Shown one piece after another: positions 9,534 to 18,089 of a stretch of 64,000 nucleotides of DNA. The translations under genes and the position numbers were made by a program. Source of the DNA: Pedobacter sp. Leaf170. Lineage in GTDB: Bacteria > Bacteroidota > Bacteroidia > Sphingobacteriales > Sphingobacteriaceae. The stretch spans positions 462,858-526,857 of the forward strand of contig NZ_CAKLBP010000001.1 in assembly GCF_920984665.1 (NCBI RefSeq), written 5' to 3'. The notes under the pieces are model-generated. The model did no database searches and was not told the DNA's origin. It was given only the letters and a program-made list of their open reading frames with translations. Within the stretch, counting starts at the first letter, position 1. Each line of letters opens with the position of its first letter.

Positions 9534-11597
9534 ATGAGAAAATTTTTCGGATTTATTGGGTTTTCTCTGTCTATATGGTCAATGATATTGTCATGTAATT
9601 ACACATCCAATTCTAACTCTGATAATGCAAAAACTGTAGATAAATTAATTGACTCTGCAAACGTTTTGGTGGAGAGAGATAGTTTATCACAAGCAGTTTT
9701 TTATCTTGATTCTGCATTTAATAAGATACCAAAACCCGGTATTGGCGATATCTGGAAAACTTATTACTTTAAATACAGACGATATTATTGGAAAGGTAGA
9801 GACGAAAAGGACAATGAAATACTTCAGAAATCTATGCTGTATGCGGATAGCATGCAGAATCTAATCATCGAAAATAATGCATCAGATAAATATCGAAACG
9901 AATTAAGCATTGCCTATTTCTCAAAAGGAGATATTTTATTAGAGCAAAAAAAATATAGAGAAGCCTATCAGTTTTATCATTCAGGCAAATTATTAACGAA
10001 TGATAAAGGAAATACCTGTTCAAACGGGCGCATTAACAGCCGATTGGCAAATTTAAATTTCCTTCAGGAAAATTATCACGTTGCCGCAGCCTATTTTATG
10101 CAGGTTTACCGCAATAATTTAGATTGCGACCTTGATGAAAAAAAATTCGGCGAAATTCAAGGTGCTTTAAATAATGCTGGTGCGAGTTATTTAAAGGTTG
10201 AAATGACTGATAGTGCCATGTATTGCTTTAAAAATTCGCTAGCATTTGTAGAGCGGAATGAGCAACAATTTCCAAATCTTAAAAACTTTGTTGCATCAGC
10301 TAAAGGCGTAATCTATCAATCTATTGGAGAAGTATATTTAGATAGCGGAAATTATGACCAGGCTGCATTTAACTTTGAGAAAAGTTTTTATTTCAACAGC
10401 TTACATAAACAGGGTACTAGAAGCGCCCAAAGTACGGCAATTAAGCTCGCCAGATTAAATTTAGCTTTAGGAAATTATACTCAATACAACAACTACCTTG
10501 GCCAAGCCAAAGGTTTATTAAAATCAACACCCGATTTAGAAAACAATGCCGCGTTAACCAAATTAGAGATTAATTATTTTAATCAAATTAGAGATTATAA
10601 AAGTGCATCGACCTTACAAAAGCTATATTCAACCTTAAATAATAAAATAGTTGAACAGAAAAGAAACCTTAGTAAATTTGACGTTGGTCGGGAATTTTAC
10701 AATCTGCAAAAAGACTATGAGTTAAGCTTATTAAAAAAGGAGAGCCAATTAAGGCAATTGTACCTAATCATAGCGGCAATCTTCACCATACTGCTTTTCT
10801 TTATTGTTTACCAACTGTGGCGAAATTGGTCGAAAAGTAAAAGCATTAATAAGCAATTATCAATGTTGAATAATCAGATTACGCAACAAAATCTTAATCT
10901 GCAGGAAACATTAATGGCTTTAGAAAAAAGCGATGGCGAAAATAAAAAAGTGATGAAAGTTATTGCCCATGATTTACGCAGCCCGATAGGTGCTATTGTG
11001 AGTTTGGCTGGGTTAATGGAAGATGACGATGAACTTGCCGAAAACGACAAATACAATATCGGTTTAATTAAAGCTTCGGCAACCAGCTCTGTAAAATTTA
11101 TAAACGAACTATTAAATAAAAATAATGGCAAAAAAGAAATTGAGAAAGAATTGGTAGAATTGGATGCATTGTTAAAATATTGTATCAGTTTAATAAAGTT
11201 TAAAGCGGAAGAAAAAAAACAAAACATCACGTTAAGAAGTAGTCCTGTTGTTATTAGAATAAACCGCGAACAGATTTGGCGAGTGGTGAGCAATCTGATT
11301 ACAAATGCAATAAAATTTAGTAAGCCCAATAGTGTAATTAGCCTAACTTTAAAGCAATTAAATGAAACCATACTCATATCTGTAACGGATAAAGGCATTG
11401 GCATACCAGAAGATATTAGAGAGAAAATTTTTGGCGGCACCAACGATATAAAACGTGAAGGCACAAGTGGCGAGCAATCTTATGGTTTAGGCTTATTCAT
11501 CTCAAAACAAATAATAGAGGCACATAATGGCAAAATTTGGTTTGAAAATAACGAAGGAAGTGGAACAACTTTTTTTGTTGAGCTGCCTTTAAATTGA
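9534..11597 (+). CDS. TPR-containing sensor histidine kinase
   Basis: A 687-residue sensor kinase. A hydrophobic N-terminus with Cys (MILSCNYTS) could be a weak lipoprotein or export signal. Residues about 80-370 are helical and TPR-like, followed by a single membrane segment (about 410-430) and a short coiled coil. The dimerisation box VIAHDLRSPIG holds the phospho-acceptor His479. The ATPase domain shows the N box (NLITNAIKFSK), the G1 box (DKGIGIPEDI) and the G2 box (YGLGLFISKQII). There is no receiver domain in the protein and no response regulator next to it, so it is an orphan kinase here. The gene is monocistronic between a terminator and a convergent ABC operon. Confidence 0.9.
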   Translation: MRKFFGFIGFSLSIWSMILSCNYTSNSNSDNAKTVDKLIDSANVLVERDSLSQAVFYLDSAFNKIPKPGIGDIWKTYYFKYRRYYWKGRDEKDNEILQKSMLYADSMQNLIIENNASDKYRNELSIAYFSKGDILLEQKKYREAYQFYHSGKLLTNDKGNTCSNGRINSRLANLNFLQENYHVAAAYFMQVYRNNLDCDLDEKKFGEIQGALNNAGASYLKVEMTDSAMYCFKNSLAFVERNEQQFPNLKNFVASAKGVIYQSIGEVYLDSGNYDQAAFNFEKSFYFNSLHKQGTRSAQSTAIKLARLNLALGNYTQYNNYLGQAKGLLKSTPDLENNAALTKLEINYFNQIRDYKSASTLQKLYSTLNNKIVEQKRNLSKFDVGREFYNLQKDYELSLLKKESQLRQLYLIIAAIFTILLFFIVYQLWRNWSKSKSINKQLSMLNNQITQQNLNLQETLMALEKSDGENKKVMKVIAHDLRSPIGAIVSLAGLMEDDDELAENDKYNIGLIKASATSSVKFINELLNKNNGKKEIEKELVELDALLKYCISLIKFKAEEKKQNITLRSSPVVIRINREQIWRVVSNLITNAIKFSKPNSVISLTLKQLNETILISVTDKGIGIPEDIREKIFGGTNDIKREGTSGEQSYGLGLFISKQIIEAHNGKIWFENNEGSGTTFFVELPLN

Positions 11598-11632
11598 CAA
11601 CCGACTACCGTAAAATTTACTTAACATATAAT

Positions 11633-13393
11633 TTAACTTGTTCTTTTACCTTCCAAAAGCATATCTAAAGCATCTGTTAAGGTACCGGCTTTTTGTACTT
11701 CGCCCTCATTTACAAAGTAAATCTCATCAGCATTTTCTATAGTATTAAGTCGGTGCGCAATAATCACTAACGTGGTTTCTTTCGATAATTTATTTAGAAT
11801 ATTACCCAAAAGCTGTTCGGTTATAGTATCGATGTTTGCCGTTGCCTCATCCAAAATAAGCAACTCAGGATTCCGTAAAACAGCCCTCATAAAGGCTATT
11901 AACTGTTTCTGACCTAAGCTTATACCATCTGATGCTGAAGAAATTGAAGTATTTAAACCTTCATCAAAAACTGCCAGTATCTCGTTCAAATTTGCATCCT
12001 GAATGATTTGTTTTAATGCTTCATCACTTAAATTCTGAAGTTTACTATTCCCGTATAAAATATTATCCTTAACAGTTCCGCTAAACAAAAATGGTTCCTG
12101 AAGGATAAAACCTATTTTTTGAGTCCGCTCCACATCCGAGAATGACCTGATATCTCTTCCATCCAACAAAATAGTTCCTTTTGTTGCATCATACAAACGA
12201 GAAATCAAAGATGCGGTTGTGGTTTTGCCGCCACCGGTTGGGCCGATTAATGCATAGGTTTTACCTTTATCAAAACGCAAATTCACATTATGCAAAATTT
12301 CCTTAGTGCCATCGTAAGAAAAATGAACATTTCTAAATTCTAATAACGCATCTGATGATGTAATGGCATCGCTTTCAATCTGTTTTAAATCACTTTCTAA
12401 CAACAATATTTGCGAAATTCTATCCCAACTTGCCATAGCAACCTGAAAGCTAGTCCACAAAGCCGCAAGCTGGCGAAGTGGATTGTAAAAACTTGTAGTA
12501 TAAGCAATATAACTTACGAGTAAACCAAGCGTAAAATTCCCTTTGGAAATTAAGTATATCCCAAAAAGTAAAACGATAAGTTGAGCTGCACTTGCAAACA
12601 ACCCATAAACCGGAACAAAAATATTATTCGCTAAGCCTGCACCAATCGCAGTTTTGTAATTTTCTTTGTTGGCGTCATCAAACTTCCTTCTAAAATAATC
12701 GCGACGATTAAAAGCTATAATCACCTTAAAATTATTTAAACTTTCCTGTATTTCGGCACTTAACTCCCCAACACTTTTAAGGTTTACGGCATTCTTCTTT
12801 TTTACCCATGGAGAAAAAATCATTGTAAATGCAACAATTAAAACAGCAGGCAATAATGCAGCAATACCTAATTCGAGATGAATGGATAGCAGAAATATTC
12901 CGGCGCCAACCATGGTTACTAAACTGCCGATGAATTGTACAAGCGATTGAGAGAAAAACTGATTCAGTTTATCCGTATCGTTATTTACTCTTGAGATTAA
13001 ATCACCAGCTTTATTTTGGTTGAAAAAGGAGACAGGCAATGTTTGGAGTTTATTAAAAATAGCATTGCGTAAAGTATAAAGCATTCTTTGCCCAACACTT
13101 CCCATCAATTTAGTTTGCAGGTAACCTGTTATCATGGCCACCAAATAAATCGCTAAAAGTATCCCGCCAAATATTAAAACACCATGAAACTGTTTGGTTC
13201 TGATGTAGGTATCAATGGTATGACCGATTAATAACGGACCGAGCAAAAGCAAACCAGAATTAAGCATAATGATAACAATGGCCAGCCAAAGATTTCTCTT
13301 TTCAGCAGAGATTAAGTTCAGCAATCTTTTTAAAGCCTTAATGGTAGATTGCTTCTCCTGCTTTTTGCTAAGCTGATTAAGATTGTATTTCAT
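11633..13393 (-). CDS. ABC exporter half-transporter with degenerate signature
   Basis: A 586-residue ABC exporter: six membrane helices in the N-terminal 320 residues, then a nucleotide-binding domain. Walker A is GPTGGGKTT (about residues 384-392), Walker B LLILDEATANID has the catalytic Glu, and the switch His is present (IIAHRL). The signature is unusual: ISLGQ instead of LSGGQ. Its partner upstream has the opposite defects, so the two should form a heterodimer with one active and one degenerate ATP site, as in TM287/288, BmrCD and LmrCD. The start overlaps the end of the partner gene by 17 nt. The substrate cannot be told from the sequence; multidrug or lipid export is usual for the type. 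Confidence 0.92.
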   Translation of the reverse strand: MKYNLNQLSKKQEKQSTIKALKRLLNLISAEKRNLWLAIVIIMLNSGLLLLGPLLIGHTIDTYIRTKQFHGVLIFGGILLAIYLVAMITGYLQTKLMGSVGQRMLYTLRNAIFNKLQTLPVSFFNQNKAGDLISRVNNDTDKLNQFFSQSLVQFIGSLVTMVGAGIFLLSIHLELGIAALLPAVLIVAFTMIFSPWVKKKNAVNLKSVGELSAEIQESLNNFKVIIAFNRRDYFRRKFDDANKENYKTAIGAGLANNIFVPVYGLFASAAQLIVLLFGIYLISKGNFTLGLLVSYIAYTTSFYNPLRQLAALWTSFQVAMASWDRISQILLLESDLKQIESDAITSSDALLEFRNVHFSYDGTKEILHNVNLRFDKGKTYALIGPTGGGKTTTASLISRLYDATKGTILLDGRDIRSFSDVERTQKIGFILQEPFLFSGTVKDNILYGNSKLQNLSDEALKQIIQDANLNEILAVFDEGLNTSISSASDGISLGQKQLIAFMRAVLRNPELLILDEATANIDTITEQLLGNILNKLSKETTLVIIAHRLNTIENADEIYFVNEGEVQKAGTLTDALDMLLEGKRTS

Positions 13394-15113
13394 AATTGCT
13401 GGTGCTCTGTTGTGAATTAAAAATCTGTACGTACTCAGGGCTGGTTTTTAACAAATCCTGGTGGGTGCCTTCGGCAATAATTTCGCCTTGCATAATCAAA
13501 ATAACTTTATCGTAATGCGTAACAGAGGCAATTTTCTGGGTTACAGAAATTAAAGTTAATGATGGATAATTTTGCTGAATGTTGTTTAAAATACGGGTTT
13601 CGGTATTTGTATCAACCCTTGCAGTAAAATCATCAAGTAATAAAATTTTTGGATTGATGGCTAATGCCCTTGCGAGCATAATTCTTTGTTTTTGTCCGCC
13701 AGATAAACTGCTACCGCGTTCAGAAACGATGGTGTTTAATTTTTCTGGTAAAGCATCAACAAAATCTTTTAATTCGGCCGTTTGAATTGCTTTTGCTAAA
13801 GATTCATCGGTTACGGTATCGCTAAAAGCAATATTTTCCCGAATGCTCATGTTAAAAATAATGCTATCCTGAAATACGAAACCAACCTGCTTGTAAAAAT
13901 TTTCCTGATTGTAATCGTTAATGATTTTACCATCATAAAATGCATCGCCGTTGCTTGGCGCAATTAAGCCAGTTAAAATGTGTAGCAGTTGAGATTTACC
14001 TGCAGCTGTGGGACCAATTATGGCTACTTTAGAACCTGGTCCAACTTTAAATGAAACGTTTTTTAAAACCGGTTTTTGTCCAAAGTTTAGCGAAATATTT
14101 TTTGCTTCAACTTCGCCAATTAAATTTTGCGCAATTAAACCCGGATGTTTAATTAATGGAGCATTTAAAACACTTTCAATTCTTTGATAAGAAGCTGTAG
14201 CCTGAGCAATCACATTACTCATGAAACCAATAACTAAAATCGGGAAAATTATCATGGTTAAATAACTGCTAAATGCAGCAAATTCACCTAAAGTCATCGA
14301 ATCCGTTATCACAAAATGACCACCCAATACCAAAATGCTTAAGCCTGATAAATTAGCTGTAAAAACAATAATTGGAATTAATCCTGCAAATAACCTCAAT
14401 ATCGATAAGCCTAAATCGCGGGCTTTGGTATTGGCATCTAAAAACTTATTGTACTCTAACTGCTGTGAATTAATAACACGAATAAGCGCAGAGCCTAAAA
14501 TACTTTCGCTAATTACTTTGTTTAGCCAATCTATAACCTCCCGACTTTTGGTAAATAAAACTTTAACCTTACTTAAAACAAAGAAAAATGCACCACCAAT
14601 TATCGGTACTATCACAATAACACATAAAGCAAGTTTCCAATTAATCATTAAAAGTAAAATGCTTGCACCAACAATTAAAAATATTGATGAAGCAATAGAG
14701 ACGATTGCCTGCGATACAAACATTTTTATAGAATCAGCATCAGCCGTTAAGTTGGTTAATAACCTGGCGGGATTTGCCTCTAAAACGTAAGCGTGATTTT
14801 GCCTTGAAATCTGAGCCGAAAGTTTTGTTCTTAAATCTCGGGCAACACGCTCTGATGCATAGGTTTGTACAATGCTTTGTAAATAAGTAAAAATAAAAAC
14901 CAGCACAATTGCAATCGAAAAATGCGTTAAAATGGTTTCTACATTAAAGGTTTTATTTGAATAAGAATCTATTCCATTTGCAATAATTTTTGGTATTAAT
15001 AAATTGATGCCATTGCTTAGTAAAGCAAAAAAAATGAGCAAAAAAATTAAACCTTTATAATCTGCCAGAAGACTAAAAACACTCGGTTTTTTAGCTTTTT
15101 TGGGTTTGTCCAT
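13377..15113 (-). CDS. ABC exporter half-transporter with non-catalytic Walker B
   Basis: A 578-residue exporter subunit, first gene of a two-gene operon. Six membrane helices precede a nucleotide-binding domain with Walker A GPTAAGKS (about residue 367) and a normal signature LSGGQ. The catalytic Glu after Walker B is Asp (LLLDDFTA, Asp495), and the switch-loop His is Gln (SVTQK, Gln526). These are the classic changes of the degenerate half in heterodimeric exporters. Combined with the partner's ISLGQ signature, the degenerate site is formed by this Walker A/B and the partner's signature, while the other site is fully canonical. A TAnnTTTG-like box (TAAATTTG, read on the minus strand) lies at 15130-15137 just upstream. 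Confidence 0.92.
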   Translation of the reverse strand: MDKPKKAKKPSVFSLLADYKGLIFLLIFFALLSNGINLLIPKIIANGIDSYSNKTFNVETILTHFSIAIVLVFIFTYLQSIVQTYASERVARDLRTKLSAQISRQNHAYVLEANPARLLTNLTADADSIKMFVSQAIVSIASSIFLIVGASILLLMINWKLALCVIVIVPIIGGAFFFVLSKVKVLFTKSREVIDWLNKVISESILGSALIRVINSQQLEYNKFLDANTKARDLGLSILRLFAGLIPIIVFTANLSGLSILVLGGHFVITDSMTLGEFAAFSSYLTMIIFPILVIGFMSNVIAQATASYQRIESVLNAPLIKHPGLIAQNLIGEVEAKNISLNFGQKPVLKNVSFKVGPGSKVAIIGPTAAGKSQLLHILTGLIAPSNGDAFYDGKIINDYNQENFYKQVGFVFQDSIIFNMSIRENIAFSDTVTDESLAKAIQTAELKDFVDALPEKLNTIVSERGSSLSGGQKQRIMLARALAINPKILLLDDFTARVDTNTETRILNNIQQNYPSLTLISVTQKIASVTHYDKVILIMQGEIIAEGTHQDLLKTSPEYVQIFNSQQSTSNYEIQS

Positions 15114-15600
15114 ATAGTTGAATATTGCTCAAATTTAAATCAATTATCTTAATAGGTTGATGTTTAATTTTTTTTTAGCATTTGATTTTACTAACTAACC
15201 ATTTACAGATTTTTGGTAATACTAAACATGGCAGCTAAAACTTTAGTTTTAAATGAATTTACTGCTAATATGGTCAGATTATCTTTGCCATTTATTTTTT
15301 GTTCTTTTTTAAACAAAATCTGATAATCTGCGGCTTATATTTTTTACTGTGACCTTCTTTTGCAAATACTTTGTAATTAAAGGGGATGGCAGCGGTATCT
15401 CCCGATTTTTTACCGAACAATCGGCACAAAAATAGCATCGGGGATTTATTGCCCGCCTGCCGGACGGGTAGGAACAGCCCGACTGAATTATCCGATGGGT
15501 TTTGACTTACCTTTCCAAATCATTTTTGAGGCAATTACAAATAAAACATTGTTAACTTTGCGCATAATCCATTGAAGAAAATGGTGTAACCCAAAATGAA
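15114..15600. other. intergenic region between ABC operon and cvfB
   Basis: No gene is supported in these 487 bp. It holds upstream sequence for the divergent neighbours, including TAACTTTG at 15553-15560 as a possible -7 box for the plus-strand gene. A GC-rich hairpin-like stretch lies at about 15451-15475 (CCCGCCTGCCGGACGGG) and resembles the dispersed repeats near 19.6 and 35.2 kb. Confidence 0.5.
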
Positions 15601-16446
15601 ATGATTGAAATAGGTAAATACAACGAACTAAGAATTTTAAGTAAAACAGAAGCCGGTTTAAACCTAACAGATGGCGATAAATTGGTGCTCCTTCCCTACC
15701 AATATGTTCCGCAAAAGGCAGAAATTGGCGATAACTTAAACGTTTTTGTTTACATACAGAAAGATGGACGTTTAACCGGAACAACTCAAAAAGCTTATGC
15801 TGAAGTCGGCGATTTTGCTTTCTTAAAAGTTGTTTCTGATGGTGAAGATGGTGTCTTTATGGATTTAGGTATTGATAAAGATGTTTACGTGCCGCAGCGA
15901 GAGCAAAAAAGACCAATGCAAAAAGGCTACAAATACGTTGTATATGTTTATCTGGATGAGAATAACGACAGACTGTTGGCATCATCTAAACTTTACGATT
16001 ATGTAGAAGAGGAAGATTTTGATTTTGAAGAGGGCGATGAAGTAAGTTTATTAATTACTGAAGAAACTGATTTAGGTTTTAACGCAATTATTAACAATAC
16101 TTACATCGGTTTACTTTATCATAATGAGGTTTTTGATAATTTACAAGTAGGCGAACAACGTAAAGGCTGGATTAAAAAAATACGTGTTGAGGGTAAAATT
16201 GATTTAACCTTACAACCAAGTGGTTACGGCCATATTCTCGACTCGAAAGAGTTGGTTTTACGAGAATTAAAAAAGAGTGGTGGTGTAATTGAGTTAGGCG
16301 ACAAAAGCACGCCCGAAGAAATTTATCATCGTTTTCAAATAAGCAAAAGCGCTTTCAAAAAAACCATCGGTTCACTTTATAAAGAACGTTTAATTGTACT
16401 TTCTGATGATTCTATTCGGTTAATTACCGATGAAGACGCTGATTAA
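15601..16446 (+). CDS. cvfB: CvfB-family S1-like RNA-binding protein
   Basis: A 281-residue protein built of S1-like OB domains and a C-terminal winged-helix domain (about residues 225-275). That order matches the CvfB/YitL family, named for a conserved virulence factor B in Staphylococcus that binds RNA. The first domain starts at the N-terminus (MIEIGKYNELRILSKT) and repeats follow at about 75-135 and 145-210. The ATG at 15601 is chosen because the ATG five bases upstream runs into a stop at once. It is transcribed alone and ends at a strong hairpin. Confidence 0.85.
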   Translation: MIEIGKYNELRILSKTEAGLNLTDGDKLVLLPYQYVPQKAEIGDNLNVFVYIQKDGRLTGTTQKAYAEVGDFAFLKVVSDGEDGVFMDLGIDKDVYVPQREQKRPMQKGYKYVVYVYLDENNDRLLASSKLYDYVEEEDFDFEEGDEVSLLITEETDLGFNAIINNTYIGLLYHNEVFDNLQVGEQRKGWIKKIRVEGKIDLTLQPSGYGHILDSKELVLRELKKSGGVIELGDKSTPEEIYHRFQISKSAFKKTIGSLYKERLIVLSDDSIRLITDEDAD

Positions 16447-16455
16447 TATATTTTT

Positions 16456-16503
16456 TTAGCCACAGATTTACAGATTATTATCTTTAAATCTGTGGCTAAT
16501 TTT
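16456..16503. terminator. hairpin between convergent genes (terminator / repeat)
   Basis: Perfect 15-bp inverted repeat with arms 16456-16470 (TTAGCCACAGATTTA) and 16485-16499. It sits between convergent genes, with a T-run before it and TTTT after it, so it may stop transcription from both sides. The arm shares AATCTGTGGCT with the tandem array at 17.2-18 kb. Confidence 0.65.
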
Positions 16504-16514
16504 AACCGAAAAAG

Positions 16515-17180
16515 CTAGTTCAAATTATACTTTTCCTGCTGAACTTTTACAGCGTTTGATGCTGAAACAATCCCCACAATCAGCGCACCGATGGCTATTG
16601 CAAGGATAACCTGAAACGTTGAATAAACTTTTGTACCAGAAACAAATATTTTTGAATCATTTATAAGCTCATCACCAACTTCAGTCTGGATTTTAATTAG
16701 CGATGATAGTTTATTTAAAGATTGATTAAAACTGTTTCTTCCAGTGGCAGTATAAAGCGCTAATCCTTCTGCTGGCTGAGCAAGGCAAATTTTACTTTCA
16801 ACATTATTTTGAACCATTAAAGCTTTTTTTAGCTCGGTTAAGAAACTTTTCTCTTGCTTTACCAATACCGTTAATTCATATTTATTAATAACAGAATCGA
16901 TGTTAGAATTGAGCTGTCGTATTTGCGTTAAACCAGAATTTAGTTGACTATCATTATTCAAAATATTCTGTAACAATGCATTTTTTTGATGAAGCTGTTC
17001 TGCTATAAAATATAAATCTGTAGCCGGAACCAACCTGTCTTTATACATTGAGATGAAAGATTCGTTTATTTTTTTTACACTCTTATCTTCTAAAAACCGG
17101 ATAAGCAAAGTGCAACACATAATACAGAATAACAAAAAAGCTATTTTTATCTTATTCTTGAGTGAAAATGCAAATTTCAT
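16515..17180 (-). CDS. 4HB_MCP-like membrane sensor without signalling domain
   Basis: A 221-residue protein with an N-terminal membrane helix (about residues 10-27), a helical extracytoplasmic region of about 155 residues, and a second membrane helix (about 188-208) followed by only about 12 residues. This is the layout of the four-helix-bundle ligand-binding module of chemoreceptors, but without HAMP or any cytoplasmic output domain. Similar stand-alone proteins are common in Bacteroidota. Function is unknown; it may sense or bind something in the periplasm through a partner. Upstream lies the long tandem array. Confidence 0.65.
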   Translation of the reverse strand: MKFAFSLKNKIKIAFLLFCIMCCTLLIRFLEDKSVKKINESFISMYKDRLVPATDLYFIAEQLHQKNALLQNILNNDSQLNSGLTQIRQLNSNIDSVINKYELTVLVKQEKSFLTELKKALMVQNNVESKICLAQPAEGLALYTATGRNSFNQSLNKLSSLIKIQTEVGDELINDSKIFVSGTKVYSTFQVILAIAIGALIVGIVSASNAVKVQQEKYNLN

Positions 17181-17224
17181 AACACTATTTGGTTAAAATA
17201 TTAAGGTAAGAGTTTTTTAATTAA

Positions 17225-18014
17225 CTTTTCACCACGTAAATCACCAAAGAAAATCTAAGTTTTAAGTTTTAAAATAAAAGCAAAAAATCTGTTAATCTGT
17301 GGCTTTATAATTTCACTACCTAAGGCACCTAAAAAAATATAAGTTTTAAAATAAAAGCTAAAAATCTGTTAATCTGTGGCTATATAATTTCACTACCTAA
17401 GGCATCTAAGAAAATATAAGTTTTAAAATAAAAGCAAAAAATCTGTTAATCTGTGGCTTTATAATTTCATCACCTAAGGCACCTAAAAAAATATAAGTTT
17501 TAAAATAAAAGCAAAAAAATCTGTTAATCTGTGGTTTTACAATTTCACTACCTAAGGCACCTAAGAAAATATAAGTTTTAAAATAAAAGCTAAAAAATCT
17601 GTTAATCTGTGGCTTTATAATTTCACTAACTAAGGCACCTAAGAAAATATAAGTTTTAAAATAAAAGCAAAAAATCTGTTAATCTGTGGCTTTACAATTT
17701 CATCACCTAAGGCACCTAAGAAAATATAAGTTTTAAAATAAAAGCCAAAAAATCTGTTAATCTGTGGCTTTATAATTTCATCACCTAAGGCACCAAAAAA
17801 AATATAAGTTTTACAATAAAAGCTAAAAAATCTGTTAATCTGTGGCTTCACAATTTCACTACCTAAGGCACCTAAAAAAATATAAGTTTTAAAATAAAAG
17901 CCAAAAAATCTGTTAATCTGTGGCTATATAATTTCATTACCTAAGGCACCTAAAAAAATATAAGTTTTAAAAATAAAGCAAAAAAATCTGTTAATCTGTG
18001 GCTTTATAATTTCA
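17225..18014. repeat. ten-copy 77/78-bp tandem repeat array
   Basis: The motif CTGTTAATCTGTGGCT recurs ten times, at about 17289, 17366, 17443, 17521, 17599, 17676, 17754, 17832, 17910 and 17988. Unit lengths are therefore 77 or 78 bp. Each unit also holds CTAAGGCACCTA and ATAAGTTTTAAAATAAAAGC. Copies differ by a few substitutions and A-run indels. A degenerate unit lies at the left edge (about 17225-17288) and a fragment after 18014. There are no unique spacers, so it is not CRISPR, and no gene is supported within it. Confidence 0.95.
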
Positions 18015-18089
18015 TCATACAAAGAAATATAAGCTTAGATAACCTTAAGTGGTAAAAAGAAAATTCAAATTAATCTGTGGCTACCTAAA

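Noticed and set aside
10874..11464. 196-codon open frame on the minus strand
   Set aside because: Antisense to the kinase domain of the histidine kinase, rich in Ser, Phe and Leu as expected for shadow frames.
15488..15784. 98-codon open frame on the minus strand overlapping cvfB
   Set aside because: It is antisense to the CvfB start and its composition is a shadow of the plus-strand gene.
17639..17851. minus-strand open frame with a 26-residue internal repeat
   Set aside because: It is only the array read as protein. Alternating 77- and 78-bp units break the frame, and there is no sign of a ribosome-binding site.
17225..18014. possible CRISPR array
   Set aside because: Units are contiguous and nearly identical along their whole length; there are no unique spacers and no cas genes.
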